A DNA stretch of 64,000 bases from NCBI RefSeq assembly GCF_026967575.1, contig NZ_CP114054.1, positions 682,001 to 746,000 of the forward strand. Direction: 5' to 3'. Both the position numbers and the translations under genes were made by a program. The notes under the pieces were generated by a model that saw only the letters and a program-made list of their open reading frames with translations, had not been told where the DNA came from and did not search any database. The first letter of the stretch is position 1. Every line of letters starts with the position of its first letter. This document shows, piece after piece, positions 36,495 to 47,926 of this stretch. The stretch comes from Aurantiacibacter sp. MUD11. GTDB lineage: Bacteria > Pseudomonadota > Alphaproteobacteria > Sphingomonadales > Sphingomonadaceae.

Positions 36495-37346
36495 ATGACC
36501 GAATATTCGACGATTTCCGCCGTCCCCATAACCGGAGCACTGGGCGCCATCATCACCGGGGTAGACCTGTCGCAGGACCTGTCTGACCAGCAGATCGCCG
36601 ACATCAGGCAGGCGCTGATCGATCATCTGGTGATCTTCTTTCGCGACCAGGAACTCACGCCCGAACAGCACCTTGCCTTCGCCAAGCGGTTCGGAACGCT
36701 GAACCAGCATGACCAGGTCCAGGGCATGGAAGAGTATCCGGACATCATCGAGGTGCGGAAGGAACCGGGCGACACGCGCAACTTCGGCGGGGCCTGGCAT
36801 GGCGACGTCACCTACCTGCCCGAACCGCCACTGGGATCGATTCTCTATGCGCTTGAAGTCCCGGAAGCCGGCGGCGATACGCTCTGGTCCAACCTCTATC
36901 TTGCCTACGAGACGCTGTCGGACGGCATGAAGGACCTGATCGACGGCAAGACCGTGATCCACACGCCGTCAAAGGTGTTCGGCCTCTATTCGCAGGACTG
37001 GAGCAAGGACAGCTCGGTGAAGTCCGCACCGCGCAAGGAAGCGGAATACGAGACCGAGCACCCGCTGGTGCGTACCCACCCGGAAAGCGGGCGCAAGCTG
37101 CTCTATGTTTCCGGCCTCTACACGCCGCGCCTGAAGGACACGACCGAGGAGGAAACCGGGCCGCTGCTCGATTACCTGATGAGCCGATGCACCTTCGAAC
37201 CCTTCACCTGCCGCTGGCGCTGGAAGAAGGGCGACGTCGCCTTCTGGGATAATCGCGCCACGCTGCACTATGCGCTCAACGATTACGATGGGAAGTTCCG
37301 CCTGATGCACCGGGTGACGATCAACGGCGAGCGCCCCGTTTTCTAG
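36495..37346 (+). CDS. TauD/TfdA-family 2-oxoglutarate dioxygenase
   Basis: 283-residue Fe(II)/2OG dioxygenase. Metal ligands H102 and D104 (GAWHGDVTYLPEPP) and H258 (NRATLHYALNDY), with R273 (LMHRVTI) for 2OG. The sequence is closest in style to taurine dioxygenase-like enzymes. No sulfonate ABC transporter (tauABC) is nearby, so the substrate is open. Convergent with and overlapping the 3' end of the RamB-like gene by four bases. Confidence 0.87.
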   Translation: MTEYSTISAVPITGALGAIITGVDLSQDLSDQQIADIRQALIDHLVIFFRDQELTPEQHLAFAKRFGTLNQHDQVQGMEEYPDIIEVRKEPGDTRNFGGAWHGDVTYLPEPPLGSILYALEVPEAGGDTLWSNLYLAYETLSDGMKDLIDGKTVIHTPSKVFGLYSQDWSKDSSVKSAPRKEAEYETEHPLVRTHPESGRKLLYVSGLYTPRLKDTTEEETGPLLDYLMSRCTFEPFTCRWRWKKGDVAFWDNRATLHYALNDYDGKFRLMHRVTINGERPVF

Positions 37347-38740
37347 TCCGCAGAGAAATCGAACGGTACACCACTTTCGCGGAAGCGCGCGGGTATCAGC
37401 TCGCGCCCGATTGGCGGCGCCGAGCGGGCGATGCAGCGGGGACGATGGCAGAGGCGGCAGGCAACGCCGATAGGCGTCGGCTCCTCTCCCTGCAGGGCTT
37501 CCGCATAGGCGAGGCGCGGCAGGTGTTCGGCAGCACAGGCCAACGCCACGGCGCGCAGCACGCTTGGCTGGCCAAAGCCACCTCCCCCGGCACGCACCGT
37601 GCGGGCGATGGACACGTAGCGTTCGCCATCGGGCAATTCGATCTGCTGGGCATGGACCTTGCCGGGCGTCGCGAAGACCTCGTGGATGTTCCACAAGGGG
37701 CAGGCACCACCATGACGAGCGAGCGGGAAGCCCGCGCCGTCGAGCCGCTTCGAGACATTGCCCGCGCGGTCCACGCGCAGGAAAAAGAAGGGCACGCCCT
37801 CCTCGCCCGGCCGCTGAAGCGTGGTCAGGCGGTGAGCCGCCTGTTCGAAGCTGACGGCAAAGCGCCCCGCGAGCGCCTCGACATCGTAGCGGAGCTCCTC
37901 TGCCGACTTGCGGAAGGCCCGGTAAGGCATCAGCACCGCCGCCGCCCAGTAGGACTGGAGTGCTCGCCGGACCAGCGCGCGGCTGTCGTCGCTGGACAAG
38001 CGGCCCTCCGCGATCAGCGCCTCGATCGCCGCGCCCTGTTCGAGGATGGCGATCTGCAGGGCGGCCTGGAAACGCCGCCCGGAAGGATCGAGCCGTTCGG
38101 CGATATGAATGCGACGGCGGTGGTAATCGTGCCAGCGCGTGCCGCCGCGTAGCAGCACATTGTCGGCGAGACGGACTTCGAGACCGTGATGTTCGGCGAT
38201 GTGTTCCTGCATCGCCTCGAAGGTCGATAGCGACGCCGCAAGCTCGCTGGCGCTGTCGTCCAGCGTGGGAAAGCAATTGCGCCGCGCGGCCAGGAAGGCG
38301 CGCGCCTCGCCCATCGGATCTGCCGCGCTCTCGGCTCCGCTCGCAGCGCCCTCCCGGCGAGCAGCCAGCGCCAGTTGTTCCTCGCCATAGGCGGTGTGCA
38401 GCCGCAACAGCGCCTCGGCCATGCCGGGATAGGAATTGGCGATATCGTCCACGTCGAGCGGCTCGATGGCAATGTCCGAGAACAGCGGATCGCGCAGCGC
38501 AGCCTGCAGGCGGGCGGAGGTTTCGTCGGCATCCTCGTCGGCCAGCTCGGCCACGTCGACGCGGTAGGTCTTGGCCAGCTTGAGCAGCATTTCCGCCGTC
38601 ACCGGGCGCTGGTTGCGCTCCATCAGCGCGATGTAGCTGGCCGAGATCTCCAGGTCGGCGGCCATGTTGGCTTGTGTCAGCCCCATCTCCCGCCGCAATT
38701 TCTTCAGGCGCGGTCCCAGGTAGAGCGTCTTTCCGGCCAT
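37343..38740 (-). CDS. XRE-HTH regulator of the RamB/ScfR type
   Basis: 465-residue regulator: N-terminal Xre HTH (about residues 9-63, RLKKLRREMGLTQANMAADL), a central IrrE/ImmA-like domain, and a C-terminal DUF2083 region with the CRLCHRPRC cysteine cluster. A canonical HExxH is not seen (the helix reads IAILEQGAAIEAL), so protease activity is unlikely. RamB-type proteins control acetate and short-chain acyl-CoA metabolism. Divergence from aceA makes glyoxylate-shunt control the likely role. Start at ATG 38740, immediately before the conserved N-terminus; the longer frame enters the intergenic promoter. Confidence 0.88.
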   Translation of the reverse strand: MAGKTLYLGPRLKKLRREMGLTQANMAADLEISASYIALMERNQRPVTAEMLLKLAKTYRVDVAELADEDADETSARLQAALRDPLFSDIAIEPLDVDDIANSYPGMAEALLRLHTAYGEEQLALAARREGAASGAESAADPMGEARAFLAARRNCFPTLDDSASELAASLSTFEAMQEHIAEHHGLEVRLADNVLLRGGTRWHDYHRRRIHIAERLDPSGRRFQAALQIAILEQGAAIEALIAEGRLSSDDSRALVRRALQSYWAAAVLMPYRAFRKSAEELRYDVEALAGRFAVSFEQAAHRLTTLQRPGEEGVPFFFLRVDRAGNVSKRLDGAGFPLARHGGACPLWNIHEVFATPGKVHAQQIELPDGERYVSIARTVRAGGGGFGQPSVLRAVALACAAEHLPRLAYAEALQGEEPTPIGVACRLCHRPRCIARSAPPIGRELIPARFRESGVPFDFSAD

Positions 38741-38768
38741 GCGATCCTCCGTGCGAAGTCGTCTCCTT

Positions 38769-38810
38769 ACAACATTACATCTGAATTTTGTAAAGTTCGA
38801 CAACATTACA
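38769..38810. promoter_or_regulatory. Direct repeats in the regulator-aceA intergenic region
   Basis: The 11-mer ACAACATTACA occurs at 38769-38779 and 38800-38810, start to start 31 bp (about three helical turns), flanking an AT-rich TTTTGTAAAG core. It lies 28 bp from the regulator ATG and 75 bp from the aceA ATG, so one protein bound here could control both directions. The adjacent RamB-type regulator is the natural candidate. Confidence 0.6.
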
Positions 38811-38885
38811 CTGCAAGGCGCGACAATCGTCGCTGCGGGTGAGAGCAAGGGGTCACGAAATCACCCCTTCAAAGGACTTTCCCGC

Positions 38886-40481
38886 ATGACCCATTTCGCC
38901 GAAATCCACCGCCAGACCGGCCTCAAGCAGCAGCATGGCCGCCACTGGCAGGGTATCGACCCGGAATTCGCCGCGCGCCTCCGCGCACAGAACAGGTTCC
39001 AGACCGGTCTCCACATCGCCCGGTACACGGCGAAGACCATGCGCGAGGACATGGAGGCCTATGACAGGGACCCGGCCGCCTACACGCAGTCGCTGGGCTG
39101 CTGGCACGGCTTCATCGGCCAGCAGAAGATGATCTCCATCAAGAAGCATTTCGGCAGCGCCAAGGGCCGCTACCTCTACCTCTCGGGCTGGATGGTCGCC
39201 GCGCTGCGCAGCGAGTTCGGCCCCCTGCCCGACCAGTCGATGCACGAGAAGACCAGCGTCCCCGCGCTGATCGAGGAACTCTACACGTTCCTGAGGCAGG
39301 CCGATGCCCGCGAGCTGGGCGGCCTGTTCCGCGACCTCGACAAGGCACGCGCGGCGGGCGACGAGAAAGCCGCCGCCGAGGCGCAACAGGCCATCGACAA
39401 CCACCAGACCCATGTCGTGCCGATCTTCGCCGATATCGATGCCGGCTTCGGCAATGCCGAGGCGACCTACCTGCTGGCCAAGAAGATGATCGAAGCCGGT
39501 GCCTGCGCACTGCAGATCGAGAACCAGGTGTCCGACGAGAAGCAGTGCGGCCACCAGGACGGCAAGGTGACGGTGCCGCACGAGGACTTCCTGCAGAAGA
39601 TCCGTGCCATCCGTTACGCCTTCCTCGAACTGGGCGTGCCCGAGGGAATCATTGTCGCGCGCACGGACTCGCTGGGCGCCGGCCTGACCAAGCAGATCGC
39701 CTTCAGCCGCGAGGCGGGTGACCTCGGCGACCAGTACAATTCCTTCCTCGACTGCGAGGAAGTGAACCTCGAGGCTGTCGGCAACGGAGAGGTGCTGATC
39801 AGCCGGGAGGGCAGGCTCCTCAAGCCCAAGCGCCTGCCCTCCAACCTCTACCAGTTCCGTCCCGGCACGGGCGAGGACCGCGTGGTGCTGGACTGCATCA
39901 CGAGCCTGCAGAACGGAGCCGACCTGCTGTGGATCGAGACCGAAAAGCCGCACGTCGAGCAGATCGCCGGCATGGTGGATCGCATCCGCGAAGTCGTGCC
40001 GAACGCCAAGCTGGTCTACAACAACTCGCCCAGCTTCAACTGGACGCTGAACTTCCGCCAGCAGGTATACGACGCCTGGCAGGCCGAGGGCCGCGACCTG
40101 TCGATGTACGACCGCGAACGGCTGATGAGCCAGCACTACGACGACAGCGAGCTGGCGATCGAAGCCGACGAGAAGATCCGCACCTTCCAGCGCGATGCGG
40201 CGCAGCGGGCGGGCATCTTCCACCACCTGATCACCCTGCCGACCTACCACACGGCCGCGCTCAGCACCGACAATCTCGCCAAGCGCTACTTCGGCGAGGA
40301 AGCCATGCTTGGCTACGTCAAGCAGGTGCAGCGCGAGGAAATCCGCCAGGGCATCGCCTGCGTCAAGCACCAGAACATGGCCGGCTCCGACATCGGGGAC
40401 GACCACAAGGAAGCCTTCGCCGGAGAAGCCGCGCTCAAGGCCGGCGGCGAACACAACACCATGAACCAGTTTGCGGCCTGA
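38886..40481 (+). CDS. aceA: Isocitrate lyase
   Basis: First enzyme of the glyoxylate bypass, cleaving isocitrate to succinate and glyoxylate. 531 residues, the long Pseudomonas-type subfamily. Catalytic cysteine C221 in EKQCGHQDGKV, preceded by FADIDAGFGNAEATYLLAKK. The ATG at 38886 has AAAGGA upstream; the longer open frame passes through the regulator's promoter and was rejected. Followed by a 51-codon ORF and glcB. Confidence 0.96.
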   Translation: MTHFAEIHRQTGLKQQHGRHWQGIDPEFAARLRAQNRFQTGLHIARYTAKTMREDMEAYDRDPAAYTQSLGCWHGFIGQQKMISIKKHFGSAKGRYLYLSGWMVAALRSEFGPLPDQSMHEKTSVPALIEELYTFLRQADARELGGLFRDLDKARAAGDEKAAAEAQQAIDNHQTHVVPIFADIDAGFGNAEATYLLAKKMIEAGACALQIENQVSDEKQCGHQDGKVTVPHEDFLQKIRAIRYAFLELGVPEGIIVARTDSLGAGLTKQIAFSREAGDLGDQYNSFLDCEEVNLEAVGNGEVLISREGRLLKPKRLPSNLYQFRPGTGEDRVVLDCITSLQNGADLLWIETEKPHVEQIAGMVDRIREVVPNAKLVYNNSPSFNWTLNFRQQVYDAWQAEGRDLSMYDRERLMSQHYDDSELAIEADEKIRTFQRDAAQRAGIFHHLITLPTYHTAALSTDNLAKRYFGEEAMLGYVKQVQREEIRQGIACVKHQNMAGSDIGDDHKEAFAGEAALKAGGEHNTMNQFAA

Positions 40482-40514
40482 CTTGCCGCGCTAGCAGAGA
40501 GAAGGAGAAGTAAA

Positions 40515-40670
40515 ATGGCCCATCCGACAATGGCTCGCCCGGTCTTCTCGACCGAGGATTTCGGCCTCATCCGCAACGCGCTGGCCGTCGCCATCCGCAA
40601 TGGTGGGGACGATGCGGAGACCCGCAAGCTGGTGAACCTGCACCACCGACTGGGGCGCTTCGGCCGATGA
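40515..40670 (+). CDS. 51-residue protein between aceA and glcB
   Basis: Short ORF easily missed by length filters. ATG 40515 follows GAAGGAGAAGTAAA, an excellent Shine-Dalgarno site, and its TGA overlaps the glcB ATG (ATGA), so it is very likely translated. The peptide starts MAHPTMARPVFSTEDFGLIR and continues with a helical, charged region ending HHRLGRFGR. Soluble, basic, no membrane helix. No family recognised; position suggests a role with isocitrate lyase or malate synthase. Confidence 0.78.
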   Translation: MAHPTMARPVFSTEDFGLIRNALAVAIRNGGDDAETRKLVNLHHRLGRFGR

Positions 40671-42835
40671 CCAGTACCGCCCTCACCCGCCAGCCGACGG
40701 GCGAGAATCAGGCCCCGCGCGACGGATATGTCCTTCGCGCGGGGTTGGCCGTCGATCCCCGGCTGGCCGCTTTCGTCGAGGCCGAAGCGCTGCCCGGCAC
40801 CGGCATCGGCGCGGACCGCTTCTGGCGGGGCCTTGCTGCCATTGCCGCAGACTTCACCCCGCAAAACCGCGCGTTGCTGGACCGGCGGCAGGAATTGCAG
40901 GACGCCATCGACGACTGGCACCGCCAGCATCCGAAAGCCGTTTGCGGCGTTCCCCCGCGCGTGCTGCGCGACATGGGCTATCTGGTGCCAGAGCCCGAAC
41001 CCTTCACCATCGGAACCACCAATGTCGACGCGGAGATCGCGCAGGTCGCCGGGCCGCAACTGGTGGTTCCTGCCCTGAACGCGCGCTTCATGCTCAACGC
41101 CGTCAATGCGCGCTGGGGCAGCCTCTACGATGCGCTCTACGGCACCGATGCGCTCGACGGCACGCCAGTACCGCATGGCGCATATTCCGAAATGCGCGGC
41201 ACCGCCGTGATCGACTGGGCCAAGGCCTTCCTCGACGAAGCCGTCCCCTTGGCCGAGGGAAGCTGGTCGAACTGGTCAGGTGGCACGCCCGTGCTGGCCG
41301 ATCCGGCCCAGTTCCTCGGCACCATCGGCGGCAACCTGCTGCTGGAGAACCACGGCCTGAAGATCGAGGTCGTCATCGACGCCGACCACCCCATCGGCAG
41401 CAATGACCCCGCGCAGATTGCGGACATTCGCCTCGAATCCGCGCTCTCAACCATCGTCGACCTCGAAGACTCGGTGGCGGCGGTGGATGGCGAGGACAAG
41501 GTCGCCGCCTATCGCAACTGGCTCGGCGCCCTGCGCGGGGACATGGTCGCCAGCTTCACCAAGGGTGACAGCAAGGTCGTTCGCACCGCCAACCCGGATC
41601 GTACCTACACCGATGCCCATGGCCAGCAACACGCGCTGCGCACACGCAGCCTGCTGTTGGTGCGCAATGTCGGCCACCTGATGACGACCCCTGCGCTGCG
41701 CCTGTCCGATGGCAGCGAGATATTCGAAGGGCTGTTGGACGCCGCCGTAACAGCGCTGATCGGCCTGCACGACCTCAAGCGCCTTGGTCGCCTGCAGAAC
41801 AGCCGCAAGGGGTCGATCTACGTGGTCAAACCCAAGATGCACGGCCCCGATGAATGCGCCTTTGCCGATGACCTGTTTGCAGCCGTCGAGGACATGCTCG
41901 GTCTGCCGCGCAACACGATCAAGGTCGGCGTGATGGACGAGGAACGGCGTACCAGCGCCAACCTCGCCGCCTGCATCCACGCCGTGCGCGACCGGGTGTT
42001 CTTCATCAACACCGGCTTCCTCGATCGTACCGGCGACGAGATTCACACCTCGATGCTGGCCGGACCGATGCAGCGCAAGGGCGACATCAAGCAGGCGGAA
42101 TGGATTGCCGCCTACGAGGATCGCAATGTCCGGATAGGTCTTGCCTGCGGCTTTGCCGGCCGGGCGCAGATCGGCAAGGGCATGTGGGCCGCTCCCGATG
42201 CCATGCATGACATGCTGGCCCAGAAGATCGGCCACCCGATGAGCGGAGCCAGCACCGCCTGGGTGCCCTCGCCGACTGCCGCCACGCTGCACGCCACGCA
42301 TTATCACCGCTGTAATGTCGAGCAGCGCCAGCAAGACCGCCTGGCCGAACCTGTCGTGCCGGTCGAGAAACTGCTGACCGTGCCACTGGCGGAAAACGCC
42401 AGCTGGTCGGCCGGGGAAATCGCGGTGGAGCTCGACAACAACGTGCAGGGCATCCTTGGCTACATGGTACGCTGGATCGATGCCGGGATTGGCTGCTCCA
42501 AGGTGCCCGACATCCACGATGTCGGCCTGATGGAAGACCGCGCGACCTTGCGCATCTCCAGCCAGCACATCGCCAACTGGCTGCTGCATGGCGTGGTCGA
42601 TCGGCTGATGATCGACGAGGCGCTGCACCGCATGGCGGCCAAGGTCGATGCGCAGAACGCGGGCGAACCGGACTATCGGCCGATGGCCGGTAACGAACGC
42701 CAGTCGATCGCCCTCAATGCCGCGCGCGAGCTGATCATCACCGGCACGTGCCAGCCCTCGGGCTATACCGAGCCGGTACTGCACAAGGCACGTGCCCGGG
42801 CGAAAGCGCTAATGACCTGGTCTCGGGAGCCTTGA
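40667..42835 (+). CDS. glcB: Malate synthase G
   Basis: Condenses glyoxylate with acetyl-CoA to malate, completing the bypass started by AceA. 722 residues, the monomeric G isoform. Motifs VVPALNARFMLNAVNARWGS, LENHGLKIEVVID, STIVDLEDSVAAVDGEDKV and DRTGDEIHTSMLAGPM are recognisable. The start overlaps the 51-codon ORF. Third gene of the aceA operon. Confidence 0.96.
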   Translation: MTSTALTRQPTGENQAPRDGYVLRAGLAVDPRLAAFVEAEALPGTGIGADRFWRGLAAIAADFTPQNRALLDRRQELQDAIDDWHRQHPKAVCGVPPRVLRDMGYLVPEPEPFTIGTTNVDAEIAQVAGPQLVVPALNARFMLNAVNARWGSLYDALYGTDALDGTPVPHGAYSEMRGTAVIDWAKAFLDEAVPLAEGSWSNWSGGTPVLADPAQFLGTIGGNLLLENHGLKIEVVIDADHPIGSNDPAQIADIRLESALSTIVDLEDSVAAVDGEDKVAAYRNWLGALRGDMVASFTKGDSKVVRTANPDRTYTDAHGQQHALRTRSLLLVRNVGHLMTTPALRLSDGSEIFEGLLDAAVTALIGLHDLKRLGRLQNSRKGSIYVVKPKMHGPDECAFADDLFAAVEDMLGLPRNTIKVGVMDEERRTSANLAACIHAVRDRVFFINTGFLDRTGDEIHTSMLAGPMQRKGDIKQAEWIAAYEDRNVRIGLACGFAGRAQIGKGMWAAPDAMHDMLAQKIGHPMSGASTAWVPSPTAATLHATHYHRCNVEQRQQDRLAEPVVPVEKLLTVPLAENASWSAGEIAVELDNNVQGILGYMVRWIDAGIGCSKVPDIHDVGLMEDRATLRISSQHIANWLLHGVVDRLMIDEALHRMAAKVDAQNAGEPDYRPMAGNERQSIALNAARELIITGTCQPSGYTEPVLHKARARAKALMTWSREP

Positions 42836-43026
42836 TGGATATCAATGACCTGGCGTGACAAAGTGCCATGTTGGCCATCCGACGCGGCGCCCCGCACGAT
42901 TGGCGCTGTTCGGATGCGGCGTCTTTACCAGGGGGCATGGCGCCGCCGAGCCGGTCTGGTCCGCCACCGCCCTGGTCGACCAGGCCGGCTCCGTTCTTGC
43001 GAGGGTATCCATGTAGGCTGCGGCGG

Positions 43027-43112
43027 TGGTGGACAGGGCTGGATTCGAACCAGCGTACGCTTGCGCGGGCAGATTTACAGTCTGCTGCCTTTAACCACTC
43101 GGCCACCTGTCC
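43027..43112 (-). tRNA. tRNA-Tyr (anticodon GTA)
   Basis: Class II tRNA with long variable arm on the minus strand. Acceptor GGACAGG pairs with CCTGTCC, discriminator A, CCA encoded (43027-43029). D-arm TGGCCGAGTGGTTAAAGG, anticodon loop TGTAAAT with GTA, T-arm GGTTCGAATCC. Confidence 0.97.
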
Positions 43113-43263
43113 ACACCGTTGCCGGAGGCGGGTTCTGACCCGCATTGGTGAGCGCCCACAAGGGGCACTTTCCAGCCGAGAGGCGCCCCAATGGCGAAGC
43201 ACCGCTTGCCTGTCAATGGGCCTGCTGGCAGGAGGCGCCAAAGTTTCGGAAAGGCGAGGCATT

Positions 43264-44064
43264 ATGGCCAAGGGAAAAGGCGGCAAGAACCTGCGCGGAC
43301 GCGCCGGAAGGATGCAGGGTGGACGCGGCTCCGGCCGCGCCACCAAGGGGCATACGCGCCTCTGGGGCCGCCATGCGGTGGAAGCCGCTTTGAAGAACCC
43401 GCGCCGCCAGCATCGCAAGCTGTGGGCGACGCGCGAAGGCATCGAATCGCTCGACGGTGAACTGCCACCCGATTTCCCGGTCGAATATGCGGACGTCTCC
43501 GACCTCGCCCGGCTGGTGGCCAAGGATGCACCGCACCAGGGACTGGTGCTGGAATGCGAACCACTGGAAGACCTGCACCTCGACGAGGTGCTGTCCGGCG
43601 ACCCGACCAGCCCGATCATCGTGCTCGACCAGGTGACCGACCCGCACAATGTCGGCGCCCTGCTGCGCTCTGCCGCCGCCTTCAACGCCGCTGCCATCGT
43701 GACGCAGGATCGCCATGCCCCGCCTGAGGGCGGCGTGATCGGCAAGTCCGCATCCGGCGCGCTGGAAGTGGTGCCCTGGGTGCGCGTGGTAAACCTTTCG
43801 CGCGCGCTGGAGGACATGGCCGAGGCCGGATACTGGCGCATCGGCCTGACCGGCGAAGCCGAAGCCACGCTGGCCGAAGCCCTGCCCGCCGGGCCGGTCG
43901 CGCTGGTGCTGGGCGCTGAAGGCGAAGGCATGCGCCACAACGTTGCGCAGCATTGCGATGCCTTGGCCCGGCTGCCCATCAGTAACGCGATGGAAAGCCT
44001 CAACGTGTCCAATGCCGGAGCCATTGCGCTATATGCGGTGGCGACACGCGACACGGGAGAGTAA
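43264..44064 (+). CDS. rlmB: SpoU-family 23S rRNA 2'-O-methyltransferase (RlmB type)
   Basis: 266-residue TrmH/SpoU methyltransferase with a basic Gly/Arg/Lys-rich extension (residues 1-30), a substrate-binding domain and a knotted catalytic domain carrying the three SpoU motifs NVGALLRSA, LGAEGEGMR and MESLNVSNAGAI. RlmB methylates G2251 of 23S rRNA. The ATG at 43264 is preferred; the long frame upstream runs over tRNA-Tyr. Confidence 0.9.
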   Translation: MAKGKGGKNLRGRAGRMQGGRGSGRATKGHTRLWGRHAVEAALKNPRRQHRKLWATREGIESLDGELPPDFPVEYADVSDLARLVAKDAPHQGLVLECEPLEDLHLDEVLSGDPTSPIIVLDQVTDPHNVGALLRSAAAFNAAAIVTQDRHAPPEGGVIGKSASGALEVVPWVRVVNLSRALEDMAEAGYWRIGLTGEAEATLAEALPAGPVALVLGAEGEGMRHNVAQHCDALARLPISNAMESLNVSNAGAIALYAVATRDTGE

Positions 44065-44069
44065 CCGTC

Positions 44070-44891
44070 ATGACCGTTCCGCTGCGCAAGCTGCGCGCCG
44101 CCGCCCTGCTGGCATCGACCGCAATCCTGTCCGGCTGCCTGTTCCAGCCGGGCACTTTCGATGCCACGCTGCACATCCAGTCAGACCGGCAATTCGCCTT
44201 CGAATACCAGGGCGAAATCGTGATGGCGGGCCTCACCCAGCTGGCCGAGATGGCAGCCGAGGCCGAGGGTGAGGAACCTTGCTACAACGAGGAAGGCAGC
44301 AAGGAACGGCCCTGCACCGAAGAGGAACTGGCCGAACGCGCCCGCGATGACGAGATGGGCCGCGCGATGATGGAGAGCATGGTCGGCGGTGTCGACATGT
44401 CCGATCCCGAAGCGATGGCGGAAATGACCGAGATGCTGGAGCGGCAGGCTGGCTGGAACAGCGTGGAATTCGTCGGCGACGGCACCTTCGTGGTCGACTT
44501 CTCGATCACCAGCACACTGGGCCACGACTTCGACTTCCCGACCTTCGAAAACATGCCGATGTCCAATTCCTTCGTGCAGGTGCGCCTGCGCGACGGCAAT
44601 CGCGCACGGATCGAAGCGCCCGGCTTCGCGCCCTCGGCAGGCAATCCGCTGGGCGCCATGATGATGGGCATGTTCGGAGCTATGTCCGAGATGGGCGAAG
44701 AGGGTGGCGAAAACGCCCTGCCCGACATTCGCCCGCCCGAAGGCACCTTCCGCATTGTCACCGATGGCCGCATCCTGACCAACAACACCGACGAAGGCCC
44801 CAGCGCCACGACGGCAGGTCAGGTGCTGACCTGGGAGATCGGCCCCTCGACCGTCGCGGCGCCGGCGGCCCTGATCGAATTCGCCCGCTAG
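44070..44891 (+). CDS. Hypothetical lipoprotein
   Basis: 273-residue exported lipoprotein: basic n-region, hydrophobic stretch, and lipobox LSGC with C23 as the lipidated cysteine. The mature part is acidic and Met/Glu-rich (YNEEGSKERPCTEEEL, EMTEMLERQ), with a predicted beta-rich C-terminal half. It starts five bases after rlmB and ends at a strong terminator. Family not recognised. Confidence 0.8.
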   Translation: MTVPLRKLRAAALLASTAILSGCLFQPGTFDATLHIQSDRQFAFEYQGEIVMAGLTQLAEMAAEAEGEEPCYNEEGSKERPCTEEELAERARDDEMGRAMMESMVGGVDMSDPEAMAEMTEMLERQAGWNSVEFVGDGTFVVDFSITSTLGHDFDFPTFENMPMSNSFVQVRLRDGNRARIEAPGFAPSAGNPLGAMMMGMFGAMSEMGEEGGENALPDIRPPEGTFRIVTDGRILTNNTDEGPSATTAGQVLTWEIGPSTVAAPAALIEFAR

Positions 44892-44898
44892 GCAAAGG

Positions 44899-44930
44899 AA
44901 AAGGGCCGCCCCGCGGGACGACCCTTTTTT
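44899..44930 (+). terminator. Rho-independent terminator after the lipoprotein gene
   Basis: Stem AAAAGGG...CCCTTTT with an inner GC arm (CCCG/CGGG, two mismatches) followed by six T residues, eight bases after the stop codon. Confidence 0.85.
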
Positions 44931-44968
44931 CTCCCTCCCCCTCCATCCATCGGGGGTAACGCGTCGGC

Positions 44969-45241
44969 TTAGTTGACCGCGTCCTTCAGGCCCTTGCCGG
45001 CCTTGAACTTCGGCTGCGTCGATGCCTTGATCGTCATCGGTTCGCCGGTGCGCGGGTTGCGACCGGTGGACGCCTTGCGCTTGGCCACCGAGAAAGTACC
45101 GAAACCGACGAGGCGCACTTCGTCGCCCTTCGACAGCGTGCCGGTGATCGTGTCGAACACGGCCTCAACCGCCTTGGTCGCGTCGTTGCGGGAAAGGCCA
45201 CTCGAGTCCGCGACCGCGCCGATCAGTTCATTCTTGTTCAT
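44969..45241 (-). CDS. hup: DNA-binding protein HU
   Basis: 90-residue HU subunit: MNKNELIGAVADSSGLS at the N-terminus, GFGTFSVAKRKASTGRNPRT in the DNA-binding arm. The ATG at 45241 matches the family start, so the longer frame was rejected. It follows lon, the same order as lon-hupB in E. coli. Confidence 0.96.
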   Translation of the reverse strand: MNKNELIGAVADSSGLSRNDATKAVEAVFDTITGTLSKGDEVRLVGFGTFSVAKRKASTGRNPRTGEPMTIKASTQPKFKAGKGLKDAVN

Positions 45242-45469
45242 TTCTAGGAGAACCCCCTCATTCAGATTTTCTGAGACTTCTTTTATGAATCGCTCAGCGA
45301 TTGCGCGAATTGAGCGAGTTTTGCTGACGGTGTCAAAGGCAAAGCCGCTCAACTGGCGGGTTTTTTGAGACAGGACGAAGCTTTATCGCGTGACAGCACA
45401 CGAATGTTTCGCCGCGCCGGCCAGGGCGGCCCCGATCCTGCCGGTAGCTCCGACCGCGACGTCCGCGAC

Positions 45470-47866
<2,397 letters not shown>

Positions 47867-47897
47867 GTGTAAATCCGTGTCTCTAGCTTGAGGCCGA

Positions 47898-47926
47898 ATA
47901 TGGGCACGACCCCGCCCGCCTGCAAC
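47898..47926 (-). promoter_or_regulatory. Possible sigma-32-type promoter of lon
   Basis: On the minus strand, GTTGCAG (47920-47926) and CCCATAT (47898-47904) are 15 bp apart and lie about 32 bp before the lon ATG. The -10 fits the heat-shock consensus CCCATNT, the -35 only partly fits CTTGAA. A direct repeat GGAACACAT/GGAACACTG lies further upstream (47961-47978). Confidence 0.35.

Noticed and set aside
40141..41176. Minus-strand open frame opposite the end of aceA and start of glcB
   Set aside because: Antisense shadow; it runs through the 51-codon ORF, whose ribosome site and overlap favour the plus strand.
42868..43263. N-terminal extension of the rlmB frame
   Set aside because: It reads through tRNA-Tyr; the methyltransferase clearly starts at 43264.
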